Shown: piece by piece, positions 16,936 to 25,392 of the stretch
How the letters are laid out: the number at the start of each line of letters is the position of its first letter
How positions within the stretch are numbered: the stretch's first letter is position 1
Origin: AC-32 sp963754265
Lineage (GTDB): Bacteria; Actinomycetota; Thermoleophilia; Gaiellales; Gaiellaceae
Length of the DNA: 64,000 nt
Direction: 5' to 3'
Assembly (NCBI GenBank): GCA_963754265.1
Contig: CAVWFB010000016.1
Location: 248,001-312,000, forward strand
Notes under the pieces: model-generated
Database searches by the model: none
The model's input: only the letters and a program-made list of their open reading frames with translations
What the model was told of the DNA's origin: nothing
Program-made: the position numbers and the translations under genes

Positions 16936-17570
16936 GAGGCGCGCAACGGAGCCAGGAAGGGATTGCGCGCCAGCTCGGCCCCGAGGGTCGTCGGCGGGCC
17001 GTGCCCGGAGTAGACGGCCGTCTCGGGCGGGAATCGCTCGGTCAGCATGCGTAGCGACTCGACGAGCGTGTCGTGATCTGCGCCCGGGAGATCCGTGCGC
17101 CCGACCGACCCTGCGAAGAGCACGTCGCCGGAGAAGAGGCTGTCCTCGGCGTGGAAGGCGAGGTGTCCGGGCGAATGGCCGGGCACACGCAGCGTCTCGA
17201 ACCTGATTCCGGCGAGCTCCAGCGTCTCGTCGCCGGCCAGGAACCTGTCCGCGGTGTAGGAGCGCGCAGGAGTGCCCGGTGGCACGAGGTCGGGGAGGTT
17301 CTCGAGCAGGGCCCGCTCGTCCTCCGCCATGTAGACCGGGGCACCCGTTCCTTCGGCCAGCTCGGCAACGCCGCCGAGGTGGTCCCAGTGCCCGTGCGTG
17401 ATCAGGATCGCAACGCAGCGGGCGCCGAGCCGGGCGAGCTCCAACCGAAGGTCTGCGGCATCGCCGCCCGGGTCGATGACGACCGCCTCGTCGGCCGTCT
17501 GCGAGGCACGGACGACGTAGCAATTCGTCCCGATCGGGCCGAGCTCGTAACGATCGACGACCAGGCTCAC
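16932..17570 (-). CDS. MBL-fold hydrolase (glyoxalase II-like)
   Basis: A 212-residue metallo-beta-lactamase-fold protein. The metal-binding motif THGHWDH is at residues about 58-64, followed by His in PGHSPGH, Asp in SGDVLF and His in SGHGPPTT, the full set for a binuclear hydroxyacylglutathione hydrolase-like enzyme. Small proteins of this type often sit just upstream of hisS in actinobacteria. The substrate is unknown; glutathione is unlikely in this lineage, so a related thioester is more plausible. A TAGACT box lies 18 bases before the GTG start. Confidence 0.85.
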   Translation of the reverse strand: MSLVVDRYELGPIGTNCYVVRASQTADEAVVIDPGGDAADLRLELARLGARCVAILITHGHWDHLGGVAELAEGTGAPVYMAEDERALLENLPDLVPPGTPARSYTADRFLAGDETLELAGIRFETLRVPGHSPGHLAFHAEDSLFSGDVLFAGSVGRTDLPGADHDTLVESLRMLTERFPPETAVYSGHGPPTTLGAELARNPFLAPLRAS

Positions 17571-17625
17571 AGGGCGCTCACCGGAGGCTGAGTCTAACGG
17601 CGTCGTTGCGGCTGGTTCCCGCGCT

Positions 17626-17706
17626 GTTTACGGCGCGCCCAGCCTCCTCCCCGCTGCGAGCGTATCGAGCACCGACGCACTCTTGTGTGACGGGACCGCG
17701 CCAAAA
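17626..17706. repeat. Dispersed intergenic repeat, copy C
   Basis: One of three related segments in the window (with 40332-40417 and 58511-58586); this one is in the opposite orientation. Read on the minus strand it shares TTTTGGC near its start, then GATACGCTCGC, GGGGAGGAGGC, GGGCG and CCGTA with the other copies. It fills most of the gap between the MBL hydrolase and the cupin gene. TACGCT inside it looks like the -10 boxes used elsewhere here. Confidence 0.6.
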
Positions 17707-17724
17707 CCGTGCCTCCCGGCCGGT

Positions 17725-17730
17725 TAGGAT
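17725..17730 (+). promoter_or_regulatory. Putative leaderless -10 box of the cupin gene
   Basis: TAGGAT is followed by 7 bases and a GTG that begins the conserved part of the cupin protein. Confidence 0.5.
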
Positions 17731-17737
17731 CGCCTCG

Positions 17738-18085
17738 GTGAGAAGCTGGAACCTGAACGAGATCGAGACCCCGAGCGGGAGCCGCTCGCCGGTCGTGCTC
17801 GACTCCGACGAGGCCGCCAGGGTCGTCCTGATCGGGCTCGATCCCGGCCAGGAGCTGGGCGAGCACCAGGTCAAGGAGCACGCCTTCGTGCTCGTTGTCG
17901 AAGGGACGGTTCGGGTTGACGCCGCCGGTGAGAGCCTCGAGGCGCCCACCGGGACGCTCTTCACGTTCGAGCCGGACGAGCGGCACGCGGTCTCGACCGA
18001 GGGTGGCGCGCGGATCCTCCTCTTCCTCGCACCATGGCCGGGCCTGGGTCACTACCGGGGCCGAGAACAGGCCGCCCCGGCCTAG
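17738..18085 (+). CDS. Cupin-domain protein
   Basis: A 115-residue single-domain cupin. GEHQVKEHAFVLVVEGTV carries the first cupin motif with its two His and one Glu as metal ligands, and FTFEPDERHAV carries the His of the second motif. Such small cupins bind a metal and may act as a dioxygenase, isomerase or sensor; no specific function can be given. The frame is open upstream to 17606, but the GTG at 17738, placed 7 bases after TAGGAT, fits a leaderless start and the start of homology. It converges with the next gene, and the two stop codons overlap in CTAG. Confidence 0.8.
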   Translation: MRSWNLNEIETPSGSRSPVVLDSDEAARVVLIGLDPGQELGEHQVKEHAFVLVVEGTVRVDAAGESLEAPTGTLFTFEPDERHAVSTEGGARILLFLAPWPGLGHYRGREQAAPA

Positions 18086-18504
18086 CGCTTCCGGGGCTGG
18101 CGCTGCGGTAGCTGTCCGGTGCGCTTCAGGTACGACCGGTACATCGTCCGGTCCATCACGTACATGAACGGAACGAAGAAGGCGGTGTAGACGACCGTCA
18201 CGGCGAGCCGCGTCCCGATCGCCTGCCCACTGTTGATGAATGAGAACGCGAGGAAGATCAGGGGGAAGAAGATCAACGCCCGCTTGCCCACCTTGCTCCA
18301 AGACGGCGGCTTTACCTCACGGACCGCGCCCGAGGCCGCGCGCCGCTTCTGAGGTTGCTTCGACTCACGCTTCCCGTTCTGGCCGCGGGCTGGACGCTCG
18401 TCCTCGTCGACCTCGACCTCTTCGCCCTCGTCGTCCACGTAGACGAACTCGTACTCGTGCCGGCGGTCCTTCTGGCGCCTGCGGCGCTGCTTTCGGGTCG
18501 GCAT
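18082..18504 (-). CDS. Small basic membrane protein of unknown function
   Basis: A 140-residue protein with a strongly basic start (PTRKQRRRRQKDRR), an acidic patch, and two predicted membrane helices at residues about 80-95 and 105-125. It resembles small DUF-type membrane proteins common in actinobacteria, but I do not recognise a family. The ATG at 18504 is preferred over an open extension upstream because a TACGCT box lies 8 bases before it. Both termini appear cytoplasmic, given the charge pattern. Confidence 0.7.
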   Translation of the reverse strand: MPTRKQRRRRQKDRRHEYEFVYVDDEGEEVEVDEDERPARGQNGKRESKQPQKRRAASGAVREVKPPSWSKVGKRALIFFPLIFLAFSFINSGQAIGTRLAVTVVYTAFFVPFMYVMDRTMYRSYLKRTGQLPQRQPRKR

Positions 18505-18526
18505 TTCGCGCAAGCGTAGCGCGGTC

Positions 18527-19769
18527 TCAGGCCGTGAAGGCGACCTCACCGCGTCGGATGACCGTCGCGACCACGTCGCCGCCCAGGTGGTAGGCGAGGT
18601 AGCGCCAGTCGGGCGCATCGAGGAGGACGAGATCCGCCGCGAACCCCGGGGCTACGCGGCCGATGCGATCGGCTCGGGCGAGGACGTGCGCGGCGTTCAC
18701 CGTGCACGCGGAGAGCGCCTCCTCCGGCGAGAGGTGAAGTTGGGTGCAGGCCAGCGAGCACACGATCGGGAAGGCTCTCGCAGAAGGAGCTGCCCGGGTT
18801 GAAATCGGTTGCCAGCGCAACGGCGGCGCCGGCGTCGACCAGCGCGCGCCCCGGCGGCATCGGGCGCGTGAGGAAGAGGGCGCTCACGGGCAGAATGACC
18901 GCCACGACCCCGCTCGCCGCCAGAGTGCCAATGCCCTCCGGGCCGGTCGCTTCCAGGTGGTCTACCGACCGTGCCCCGAGCTCGACCGCAAGGGGGACGG
19001 CGCCGCGTTCGGTGAACTGGTCCGCGTGGATCCTCAGCGCGAGGCCGGCGACGCGGCAGCCCTCGAGGTAGCGGCGCGCCTGCTCGATCTCGAACGCACC
19101 TTCCTCGACGAAGACGTCTGCGGCCTCGGCCAGACGCGCAGCCTCCGGCAATACATCCGCCAGGAGGAAGTCGACGTACGCGTCGGCGTCGGCGAACTCC
19201 GGCGGCACCGCGTGCGCGCCCAGCCAGGTCGGTACCCCGCCCTCGGCCGCGATCGCCCGAAGCGACGCCAGCTCGGTCTCGCGATCGAGGCCGTAACCGG
19301 ACTTCGACTCGAACGTCGTCGTCCCGGCCCGGAGCATCCACTCCCGGTGGGTCCGCACGGCGGCTCGCAGGCCCGCCTCGCCGGCGGACCTCGTGGCCTG
19401 GACGGTCGAGAGGATTCCGCCTCCGGCCGCATGCAGCTCCTCATACGACGCCCCGCGCGCGCGGAGGGCGAACTCACCGACCCGGTCGCCGGCAAAGCAC
19501 GCATGCGTGTGGCAGTCGACAAGCCCCGGGACGGCGCAGCGACCCGAGCCGTCGAGCTCCTGCACATCGCCGGGAAGCGGCTGAAGGTCACGCATCCGGC
19601 CCGTCGCTGCGATGCGACCGTTCTCGCACAGCACGAACGCGTCCTCGAGCACGTCGACGGTGCCCAACGCCTCGCGCCGGAGCGGCGCGTCACGTCCGGC
19701 CGGACTGGCGAGCTGTGCGAGGTCGCGGACGAGCAGCCGCGAGACCGCGGCCGGCTCCGGGTCGCTCAC
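18527..19769 (-). pseudogene. hutI: Imidazolonepropionase, interrupted by a +1 frameshift
   Basis: HutI hydrolyses imidazolonepropionate in histidine breakdown. The first frame (19769 to about 18770) has the amidohydrolase metal motif DCHTHACF, the His in RIHADQF and the Asp in ATDFNPGSSF. It then loses homology. The remaining family sequence (IVCSLACTQLHLSPEEALSA to the end at 18527) lies one base further on. Dropping one base from the GGG at 18768-18770 (CCC on the coding strand) joins them as FCESLPIVCSLAC, the expected sequence, giving about 413 residues. The gene may be a true pseudogene, a sequencing error, or a site of recoding. The GTG start overlaps the hutU stop by 4 bases. Confidence 0.88.
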
Positions 19770-21478
19770 GCGCCGGCCGTGGGCGGCGAGGGCAGCTCGA
19801 GCCCGTGCTGCTCGGCGGCCTCGATCGCCTCCGCGTAGCCCGCGTCGGCGTGGCGCAGCACGCCAGTGCCAGGATCGGAGGTCAGCACCCGCTCCAGCCG
19901 CTCCGCGGTGTCGGCCGAGCCGTCGGCGACGACGACCATGCCCGCGTGGATCGAATTGCCGATCCCGACGCCGCCACCATGGTGCACGCTCACCCAGGTC
20001 GCGCCCGCCGCGACGTTGACGAGGGCGTTCAGGATCGGCCAGTCGGCGATCGCGTCCGAGCCGTCGCGCATCGCCTCCGTCTCGCGGTACGGAGAGGCCA
20101 CCGAGCCCGAGTCGAGGTGGTCACGGCCGATCACGACGGGCGCCTTGACCTCGCCGTTTCGGACGAGCTCGTTGATCGCCAGGCCGGCGCGGGCACGGTC
20201 GCCGTAGCCGAGCCAGCAGATCCGAGCCGGGAGGCCCTGGAAGGCGACGCGCTTCGGAGCGAGCGACAGCCAACGCTGGAGGGCGGAATCGTCCGGAAAC
20301 AGCTTCAGGAGCATCCGGTCGATGGCGGCGATGTCCTCCGGATCGCCCGAGAGCGCCGCCCATCTGAACGGCCCGATCCCGCGACAGAACAACGGTCGAA
20401 TATAGGCCGGGACGAAGCCCGGGTATGAGAAGGCTTCTTCGACTCCTGCCTCGTGCGCCTCCCCTCTCAGGTTGTTGCCATAATCGAAAACATAGCTGCC
20501 GGCCCGGACGTACTCGAGCATCGCCTCGACGTGGCGCGCGATCGACGCGGTGGCCCGCCGGAGGTACTCCTCGGGGTCGCGTCCGCGCAGCTCGGCGGCC
20601 TCTTCGACGCCGAGCCCGACAGGGACGTAGCCGTTGAGCGGATCGTGCGCCGCCGTCTGGTCGGTGACCAGGTCGAAGTGCTCGCCGCGGGCGGCAAGCT
20701 CGGGCACCACCTCCGCGGCGTTGCCGAGCAGGCCGACCGACAACGCCCTCCCGTCCGCCGCAGCGGCCCGGACGCGGGCCAGCGCCTCGTCCAGCGACTC
20801 CGACGCCTCGTCGAGGTACCGGGTCTCGAGCCTGCGCTCGATGCGAGCGGGGTCGACTTCGACGCAGAGAATCGCCGCACCGGCCAGCGTTGCCGCCAGC
20901 GGCTGGGCGCCGCCCATCCCACCGAGTCCCGCGGTCAGGATCGTCCTGCCCGACAGGTCGGGGGACCCGAAGTGCTTCTCGCCTGCCGCGGCGAACGTCT
21001 GGTACGTCCCCTGGAGGATCCCCTGCGTGCCGATGTAGATCCAGCTCCCGGCGGTCATCTGCCCGAACATCGTCAGCCCGAGCGCCTCGAGTCGACGGAA
21101 CTCCTCCCAGGTGGCCCAGCGCGGCACGAGCAGCGAGTTGGCGATCAGCACCCGCGGCGCGGCCGTGCTCGTGCGAAAGACCCCGACCGGCTTCCCGCTC
21201 TGGACGAGGAGGGTCTCGTCCTCGTTCAGGGTCAGGAGCGAGCGAACGAGAGCCTTCAGCGCCTCCGGGCTCCGCGCTGCCTTGCCGGATCCGCCGTACA
21301 CGATCAGCTCCTCCGGCCGCTCCGCCACGTCGGCGTCGAGGTTGTTGAGGAGCATGCGCAGCGGCGCCTCGGTCGACCACGAGCGGGCGTTCAGCTCCGT
21401 TCCGCGCGGCGCCCGGATCGCGGAGAGATCGCCGCACAGCGCCTCGACCGTCGCATCGAGGGAGCGGGTTGCGCTCAC
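19766..21478 (-). CDS. hutU: Urocanate hydratase
   Basis: A 570-residue NAD-dependent enzyme converting urocanate to imidazolonepropionate, the second step of histidine breakdown. The NAD-binding segment TAGLGGMGGAQP, the DQTAAHDPLNGYVP stretch and the catalytic-region YGDRARAGLAINELV are standard. The length matches the family (about 550-570). The frame is open upstream, but the GTG at 21478 starts the conserved protein and overlaps the small membrane protein stop by 4 bases. It is coupled on both sides, so hutH, the small gene, hutU and hutI form one operon. Confidence 0.96.
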   Translation of the reverse strand: MSATRSLDATVEALCGDLSAIRAPRGTELNARSWSTEAPLRMLLNNLDADVAERPEELIVYGGSGKAARSPEALKALVRSLLTLNEDETLLVQSGKPVGVFRTSTAAPRVLIANSLLVPRWATWEEFRRLEALGLTMFGQMTAGSWIYIGTQGILQGTYQTFAAAGEKHFGSPDLSGRTILTAGLGGMGGAQPLAATLAGAAILCVEVDPARIERRLETRYLDEASESLDEALARVRAAAADGRALSVGLLGNAAEVVPELAARGEHFDLVTDQTAAHDPLNGYVPVGLGVEEAAELRGRDPEEYLRRATASIARHVEAMLEYVRAGSYVFDYGNNLRGEAHEAGVEEAFSYPGFVPAYIRPLFCRGIGPFRWAALSGDPEDIAAIDRMLLKLFPDDSALQRWLSLAPKRVAFQGLPARICWLGYGDRARAGLAINELVRNGEVKAPVVIGRDHLDSGSVASPYRETEAMRDGSDAIADWPILNALVNVAAGATWVSVHHGGGVGIGNSIHAGMVVVADGSADTAERLERVLTSDPGTGVLRHADAGYAEAIEAAEQHGLELPSPPTAGA

Positions 21479-21702
21479 GGCCGCTGCCGAGCGCGCTCGC
21501 GAGCCCGGAGCCTCCACCACGTCCACGCGGTCGCGAGCACGAACGCCCCGCCGCCGCCCGCGAGCGCCCGGAGCACCGAGCTTCCCGTCAGCCAGGCGAT
21601 CAGGAACACGACCGTGCCGAGCACGGCGTAGGCGAGCGCGCTGTCCCGGTACGGGTGAACGGAGCGCCGCCTCGACGGAGCCTGCCCATTTCCGCTCGTC
21701 AC
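21475..21702 (-). CDS. Two-helix small membrane protein inside the hut operon
   Basis: A 75-residue protein that I do not recognise. It has a basic, polar start of about 22 residues, two hydrophobic helices (ALAYAVLGTVVFLIAWLTG and VLRALAGGGGAFVLATAWTWW) and an Arg-rich end. Its GTG start overlaps the hutH stop by 4 bases and its stop overlaps the hutU start by 4 bases, so it is made together with both. Because it is precisely fitted between two catabolic genes, a role linked to histidine or urocanate is possible, but nothing in the sequence shows it; it is too small to be a full transporter. Confidence 0.65.
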   Translation of the reverse strand: MTSGNGQAPSRRRSVHPYRDSALAYAVLGTVVFLIAWLTGSSVLRALAGGGGAFVLATAWTWWRLRARERARQRP

Positions 21703-23237
21703 CGCAGCTCCCCGACCTCCGCCTCGACCGCCTCGACGACCGACCCGTCCCCGATCGCGGCGGCAACGGCCTCGATGTCGGGTGCGAGCGGACGGTCGTC
21801 GCGCAACCGAGGCGACAGCGACCGGACGAACTCGCGCGTCGCGCGCACTCCGGCACCCGGCTGCAGCGGCGCCAGGAACTCGACCGCCTGGGCGCCGGCG
21901 AGCAGCTCGATCGCCAGGACACGCTCGGCGTTTGCCAGCACCTGCCAGCCCTTGAGGCCCGAGGCATTGCCCATCGAGACGTGATCCTCCTGTCCTGCGC
22001 TCGTCGGGATCGAGTCCACGCTCGCAGGGTGCGCGAGCACCTTGTTCTCGCTGACGAGGGACGCGGCCACGTACTGCGGGATCATGAAGCCCGAGTTCAG
22101 GCCGCCGTCGCCGGTGAGGAACGCGGGCAGGCCGCCGGAGAGGCTCGGGTTGACGAGCCGCTCGACGCGCCGCTCGGCAATGTCGGCGAGCTCCGCGACT
22201 GCCATCGCCAGTGCGTCGAGCGCAAACGCAAGCGGCTGGCCGTGGAAGTTGCCGTTGGAGACGAGCAGGTCGTCGTCGACGAGAACGAGCGGATTGTCCG
22301 TTGCGGAGTTCAGTTCCGTGGTGACGGTGTAGTCGACGTAGTCGAGCAGGTCGCGGCTGGCACCGTGCACCTGCGGCGCGCAGCGGAGCGAGTACGCGTC
22401 CTGGACCTGGTCGCACCAGCGGTGCGCCTCGTTGATGGCGGAGTCCTCCAGCAGGTGGAGCACGTTGGCGGCGGAATCCGCCTGGCCACGGAGCGGACGA
22501 GCCGCGTGCACCTGAGGGATGAAGCTCGTGCGCGAGCCCTGCAGTGCCTCCAGCGAGAGCGCGCAGGCGATGTCCGCGGTCTTCGCCAGCCGCTGCGACC
22601 GCAAGAGACCGAGCGCGCCGAAGGCCGCCATGAACTGCGTGCCGTTCACGAGCGAGAGGCCTTCCTTCGCCTGCAGCCGGACCGGCTCCAGCCCCACCGC
22701 GTCGAGCGCCGCGGCGCCGGGAAGCCGCCTGCCGTCGACCCAGGCCTCGCCCTCGCCGATCAGCGGCAGGGCCAGGTGTGCGAGCGGGGCCAGATCGCCG
22801 CTCGCGCCCACCGAGCCGCGACTCGGGACATGTGGAAGCACGCCGCGATTCAGGCACTCGATCAACAGCTCGACCGTGACCACCCGGGCGCCGGAGTACC
22901 CCTTGGCGAGCGCGTTCGCCCGCAGCAGCATCGCCGCGCGCACAATCTCGTCCGGGTACGGCTCCCCCACGCCGCAGGCGTGGCTGCGCAGGAGCCGGAG
23001 CTGCAGCTCCTCAGTCAGCTCCTCGGGGATCGCGCGCGAGACGAATCTGCCGAAGCCGGTGTTGACGCCGTACGTGTGCTCACTGGTGCCGTGAGCAGCC
23101 CGCTCGACGACCTCGCGCGCGACACGCATCCGCTCGCGCGCGTCGTCGGTGAGCGAGACCGGTTCGTGCCGGACGGCGACCGCCCAAACGTCCGCCAGCG
23201 CGAGGTCGTCGCCCGTCAGCGCCTTGCTCTCGATCAC
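21699..23237 (-). CDS. hutH: Histidine ammonia-lyase
   Basis: A 512-residue enzyme that deaminates histidine to urocanate. The Ala-Ser-Gly that cyclises to the MIO prosthetic group is in SVGASGDLAPLAHLAL. YGVNTGFGRF near residue 60 and the later TSAGQEDHVSMG segment are family signatures. Length is normal. The GTG start follows a TACACT box by 6 bases, so the hut operon is probably transcribed from a leaderless promoter here, 44 bases after the ftcD stop. Confidence 0.96.
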   Translation of the reverse strand: MIESKALTGDDLALADVWAVAVRHEPVSLTDDARERMRVAREVVERAAHGTSEHTYGVNTGFGRFVSRAIPEELTEELQLRLLRSHACGVGEPYPDEIVRAAMLLRANALAKGYSGARVVTVELLIECLNRGVLPHVPSRGSVGASGDLAPLAHLALPLIGEGEAWVDGRRLPGAAALDAVGLEPVRLQAKEGLSLVNGTQFMAAFGALGLLRSQRLAKTADIACALSLEALQGSRTSFIPQVHAARPLRGQADSAANVLHLLEDSAINEAHRWCDQVQDAYSLRCAPQVHGASRDLLDYVDYTVTTELNSATDNPLVLVDDDLLVSNGNFHGQPLAFALDALAMAVAELADIAERRVERLVNPSLSGGLPAFLTGDGGLNSGFMIPQYVAASLVSENKVLAHPASVDSIPTSAGQEDHVSMGNASGLKGWQVLANAERVLAIELLAGAQAVEFLAPLQPGAGVRATREFVRSLSPRLRDDRPLAPDIEAVAAAIGDGSVVEAVEAEVGELR

Positions 23238-23243
23238 GGCGCG

Positions 23244-23249
23244 AGTGTA
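23244..23249 (-). promoter_or_regulatory. Putative leaderless -10 box of the hut operon
   Basis: TACACT is followed by 6 bases and the GTG start of hutH. No operator repeat is evident around it. Confidence 0.5.
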
Positions 23250-23281
23250 TCCCTCGGCCCGAGCGCTCCCGGGCCCCGCCG

Positions 23282-24163
23282 CTACTCCTCGAGCAGGCGC
23301 AGCTCGAGCACCCTCGAAGCGTCGAAGCCGTCGATCCGGAGCGCCGAACCCGCGGCGGCGACCGCGGCTCCCGCGGGCATCAGGCCGACGAGTTCGGACC
23401 CCACCACTTCCGCCCCCCGGTCCGCGGCCTCTCGCTCGACGCGCGCCACGATCTCGTGCAGCGCCGCGGCTTCGAAGTCCTCCACGTTCATGCTCACCTG
23501 GACGAGCCCGGCCCGCGGCAGCTCGAGCCCGAGCGCCCGGACCCCGGGGAAGCCGCCGTCCCGCTCGCGGACGAGCGCCGCGATCTCCCTCGCGGCTTCG
23601 AGCGGCCCCCTGAGGTTTACGTTGAAGGCGATCAAAGGCCTGCGCGCTCCGACGAGCACTCCCCCGGCGCGGTCATCGAGCTTCGTGGGCCCGAAGTCGG
23701 GAGCGAGCTCGCCGCCGTCGATCCGCCGCTGCAGCTCCTCCGGCCCGCCGGCGCGAAAGAAGGCCGGCCCGCGGTCACCGCCGAGCTCGCCGTAGAGGAA
23801 GACCGGCAGGCCGAGCTCGTCCCCGACCAGCTCCGCCAGTCGCAGCGCCGCCTCGCGGGCCCGCGCCAGGTCCTCCGGGACGAGCGGGACAAGCGGGACC
23901 ACGTCGGCGGCCCCGATCCGGGGGTGCGCGCCGTCGTGGCGCCGCAGGTCGATGCGGTCACGCGCGCACGTGATCCCTGCCAGCAGCGCCGCCGTCAGCT
24001 CGTCCTCGGAGCCGACGAGCGTGAAGACCGAGCGGTTGTGGTCTTCGTCGGCGTGCACGTCGAGCAGGCGCGCCCGCGATCCGAGCGCCTCGGCGAGCGC
24101 GTCGATCGTCGCCCGGTCACGCCCTTCCGAGAAGTTCGGCACCGACTCGAGCGGCCGCGCCAC
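23282..24163 (-). CDS. ftcD: Glutamate formimidoyltransferase
   Basis: A 293-residue enzyme moving the formimino group of formiminoglutamate to tetrahydrofolate, completing the hut pathway. The N-terminal VPNFSEGRD, DEDHNRSVFT and GAHPRIGAADVVPLVP are family signatures, and both formiminotransferase subdomains are present. The cyclodeaminase domain found in the fused animal enzyme is absent, so a separate FchA would be needed elsewhere. It is the first gene of the hut group on this strand and shares a bidirectional promoter element with the methyltransferase gene 18 bases away. Confidence 0.94.
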   Translation of the reverse strand: MARPLESVPNFSEGRDRATIDALAEALGSRARLLDVHADEDHNRSVFTLVGSEDELTAALLAGITCARDRIDLRRHDGAHPRIGAADVVPLVPLVPEDLARAREAALRLAELVGDELGLPVFLYGELGGDRGPAFFRAGGPEELQRRIDGGELAPDFGPTKLDDRAGGVLVGARRPLIAFNVNLRGPLEAAREIAALVRERDGGFPGVRALGLELPRAGLVQVSMNVEDFEAAALHEIVARVEREAADRGAEVVGSELVGLMPAGAAVAAAGSALRIDGFDASRVLELRLLEE

Positions 24164-24168
24164 GTGCG

Positions 24169-24175
24169 TAGTCTA
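24169..24175. promoter_or_regulatory. Symmetric -10 element between ftcD and methyltransferase genes
   Basis: TAGTCTA reads TAGTCT on the plus strand, 7 bases before a GTG, and TAGACT on the minus strand, 6 bases before the ftcD GTG. Both genes could start leaderless from the same seven bases. Confidence 0.55.
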
Positions 24176-24181
24176 GGAGCG

Positions 24182-24769
24182 GTGAAGGCGTACTACGACA
24201 CTCGTGCTCCGGAGTACGACGAGTGGTATCGCGGCACCGGCCGCTTCGCCGACCGGGAGCGTCCAGGCTGGGACGAGGAGATCGACGCCCTGCGGCGCGC
24301 ACTCGAGGCGCTCCCGGCGGCACGAACGCTCGACGTCGCCTGCGGCACCGGGTTCCTGACCCGGCACCTGCCCGGGGAGATCGTCGGCCTCGACCAGAGC
24401 GATTCGATGCTCGACGAGGCCCGCCGCCAGGCGCCCGACGCGACGTACGTTCGCGGCGACGCGCTCGAGCTCCCGTTCGAGGACGGCTCGTTCGAGCGGG
24501 TCTTCACCGGTCATTTCTACGGCCATCTCGAGCCGCCCGAGCGCGAAGAGTTTCTCGGCGAGGCCCGGCGGGTGGCCCGGGAGCTGGTGATCGTCGATTC
24601 GGCCGTCCAACCGGGCGTCCCCGGCGAGGAGTGGCAGGAGCGCATCCTGAACGACGGCTCCATCTGGCAGGTCTTCAAGCGCTACTTCGAGCCGGAGGCC
24701 CTCGCCGCCGAGCTCGGCGGCGGCAACACGGTTTTCGCCGGGCGCTGGTTCGTCGCCGTCTGCTCTTGA
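24182..24769 (+). CDS. Class I SAM-dependent methyltransferase
   Basis: A 195-residue methyltransferase of the UbiE/type 11 group. The SAM-binding motif I LDVACGTGFLTRHL is at about residues 43-56, motif II GLDQSDSMLDEAR follows and GDALELPFEDGSFERVF contains the acidic and post-motif residues. The substrate is unknown. The GTG start lies 7 bases after TAGTCT, in a divergent arrangement with ftcD. An AGGAG lies only 2 bases before the start, too close for normal use. It overlaps the glycosylase gene by 4 bases. Confidence 0.85.
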   Translation: MKAYYDTRAPEYDEWYRGTGRFADRERPGWDEEIDALRRALEALPAARTLDVACGTGFLTRHLPGEIVGLDQSDSMLDEARRQAPDATYVRGDALELPFEDGSFERVFTGHFYGHLEPPEREEFLGEARRVARELVIVDSAVQPGVPGEEWQERILNDGSIWQVFKRYFEPEALAAELGGGNTVFAGRWFVAVCS

Positions 24770-25383
24770 CGCTGCGGCGCTCGCGCTACCGGTCGATCGC
24801 CTCGCTCCAGCGCGACAACCGGGCCTGCCGCGCCTGCTCCGAAGAGGGCTTCCCGCTCGAGTCGCTGCCGGTCGTCCAGCCCTACGAGAACCAACGCGCG
24901 TTCATGTTCGGGCAGGCGCCGGGTGTCGTCGAGGGGCAGGAGCGCCTGCCCTGGCGCGGCCGCGCCGGGCAGACGCTGCGGCGCTGGCTGCAGCTAGACG
25001 AGGAGGAGTTCTACGCCACCTTCTATTGCGCCTCGGTCACGCGGTGCTACCCCGGCCGGGCCGCGAGCGGTCGCGGCGACCGGACCCCGACGCCGCGCGA
25101 GCAGGAGCTCTGCTCGTTCTGGCGCGAATGGGAGCTCCGCCTGATGAAGCCGCGGCTCGTCGTCACGGTCGGCGGCCTCGCCGCGCGCCGTCTCCTCGGC
25201 CTGAAGAGCGTGACCGAGTGCGTAGGCCGGCGACTCGAGCTCGACGAGGCGGTCGCCATCCCTCTGCCCCACCCGTCGGGCGCCAGCAGCTGGCTGAACG
25301 ATTCCGCCAACCGCGCTCGAGTCGAGGATGCGGCAGCCCTGATCCGCGAAGAGCTCAACCGGCTCGCTGAGTCCGGCGGCTAG
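24766..25383 (+). CDS. Uracil-DNA glycosylase superfamily protein
   Basis: A 205-residue DNA repair protein of the family 4/5 glycosylase group. The active-site motif is GQAPGVVE, and the C-terminal base-flipping motif is PHPSGAS. A CRAC pair near the N-terminus and two later Cys (TRCYPG and ELCSFW) are placed as in the [4Fe-4S] families. The first codon is read as the TTG of TTGA, which overlaps the methyltransferase stop; the open frame upstream is a shadow. Its TAG stop supplies the start of the next gene's -10 box. Confidence 0.87.
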   Translation: MTLRRSRYRSIASLQRDNRACRACSEEGFPLESLPVVQPYENQRAFMFGQAPGVVEGQERLPWRGRAGQTLRRWLQLDEEEFYATFYCASVTRCYPGRAASGRGDRTPTPREQELCSFWREWELRLMKPRLVVTVGGLAARRLLGLKSVTECVGRRLELDEAVAIPLPHPSGASSWLNDSANRARVEDAAALIREELNRLAESGG

Positions 25384-25386
25384 ATT
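25381..25386 (+). promoter_or_regulatory. Putative leaderless -10 box of the first ABC gene
   Basis: TAGATT, then 6 bases, then ATG. The first three bases are the stop codon of the glycosylase gene. Confidence 0.55.
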
Positions 25387-25392
25387 TGTCCG

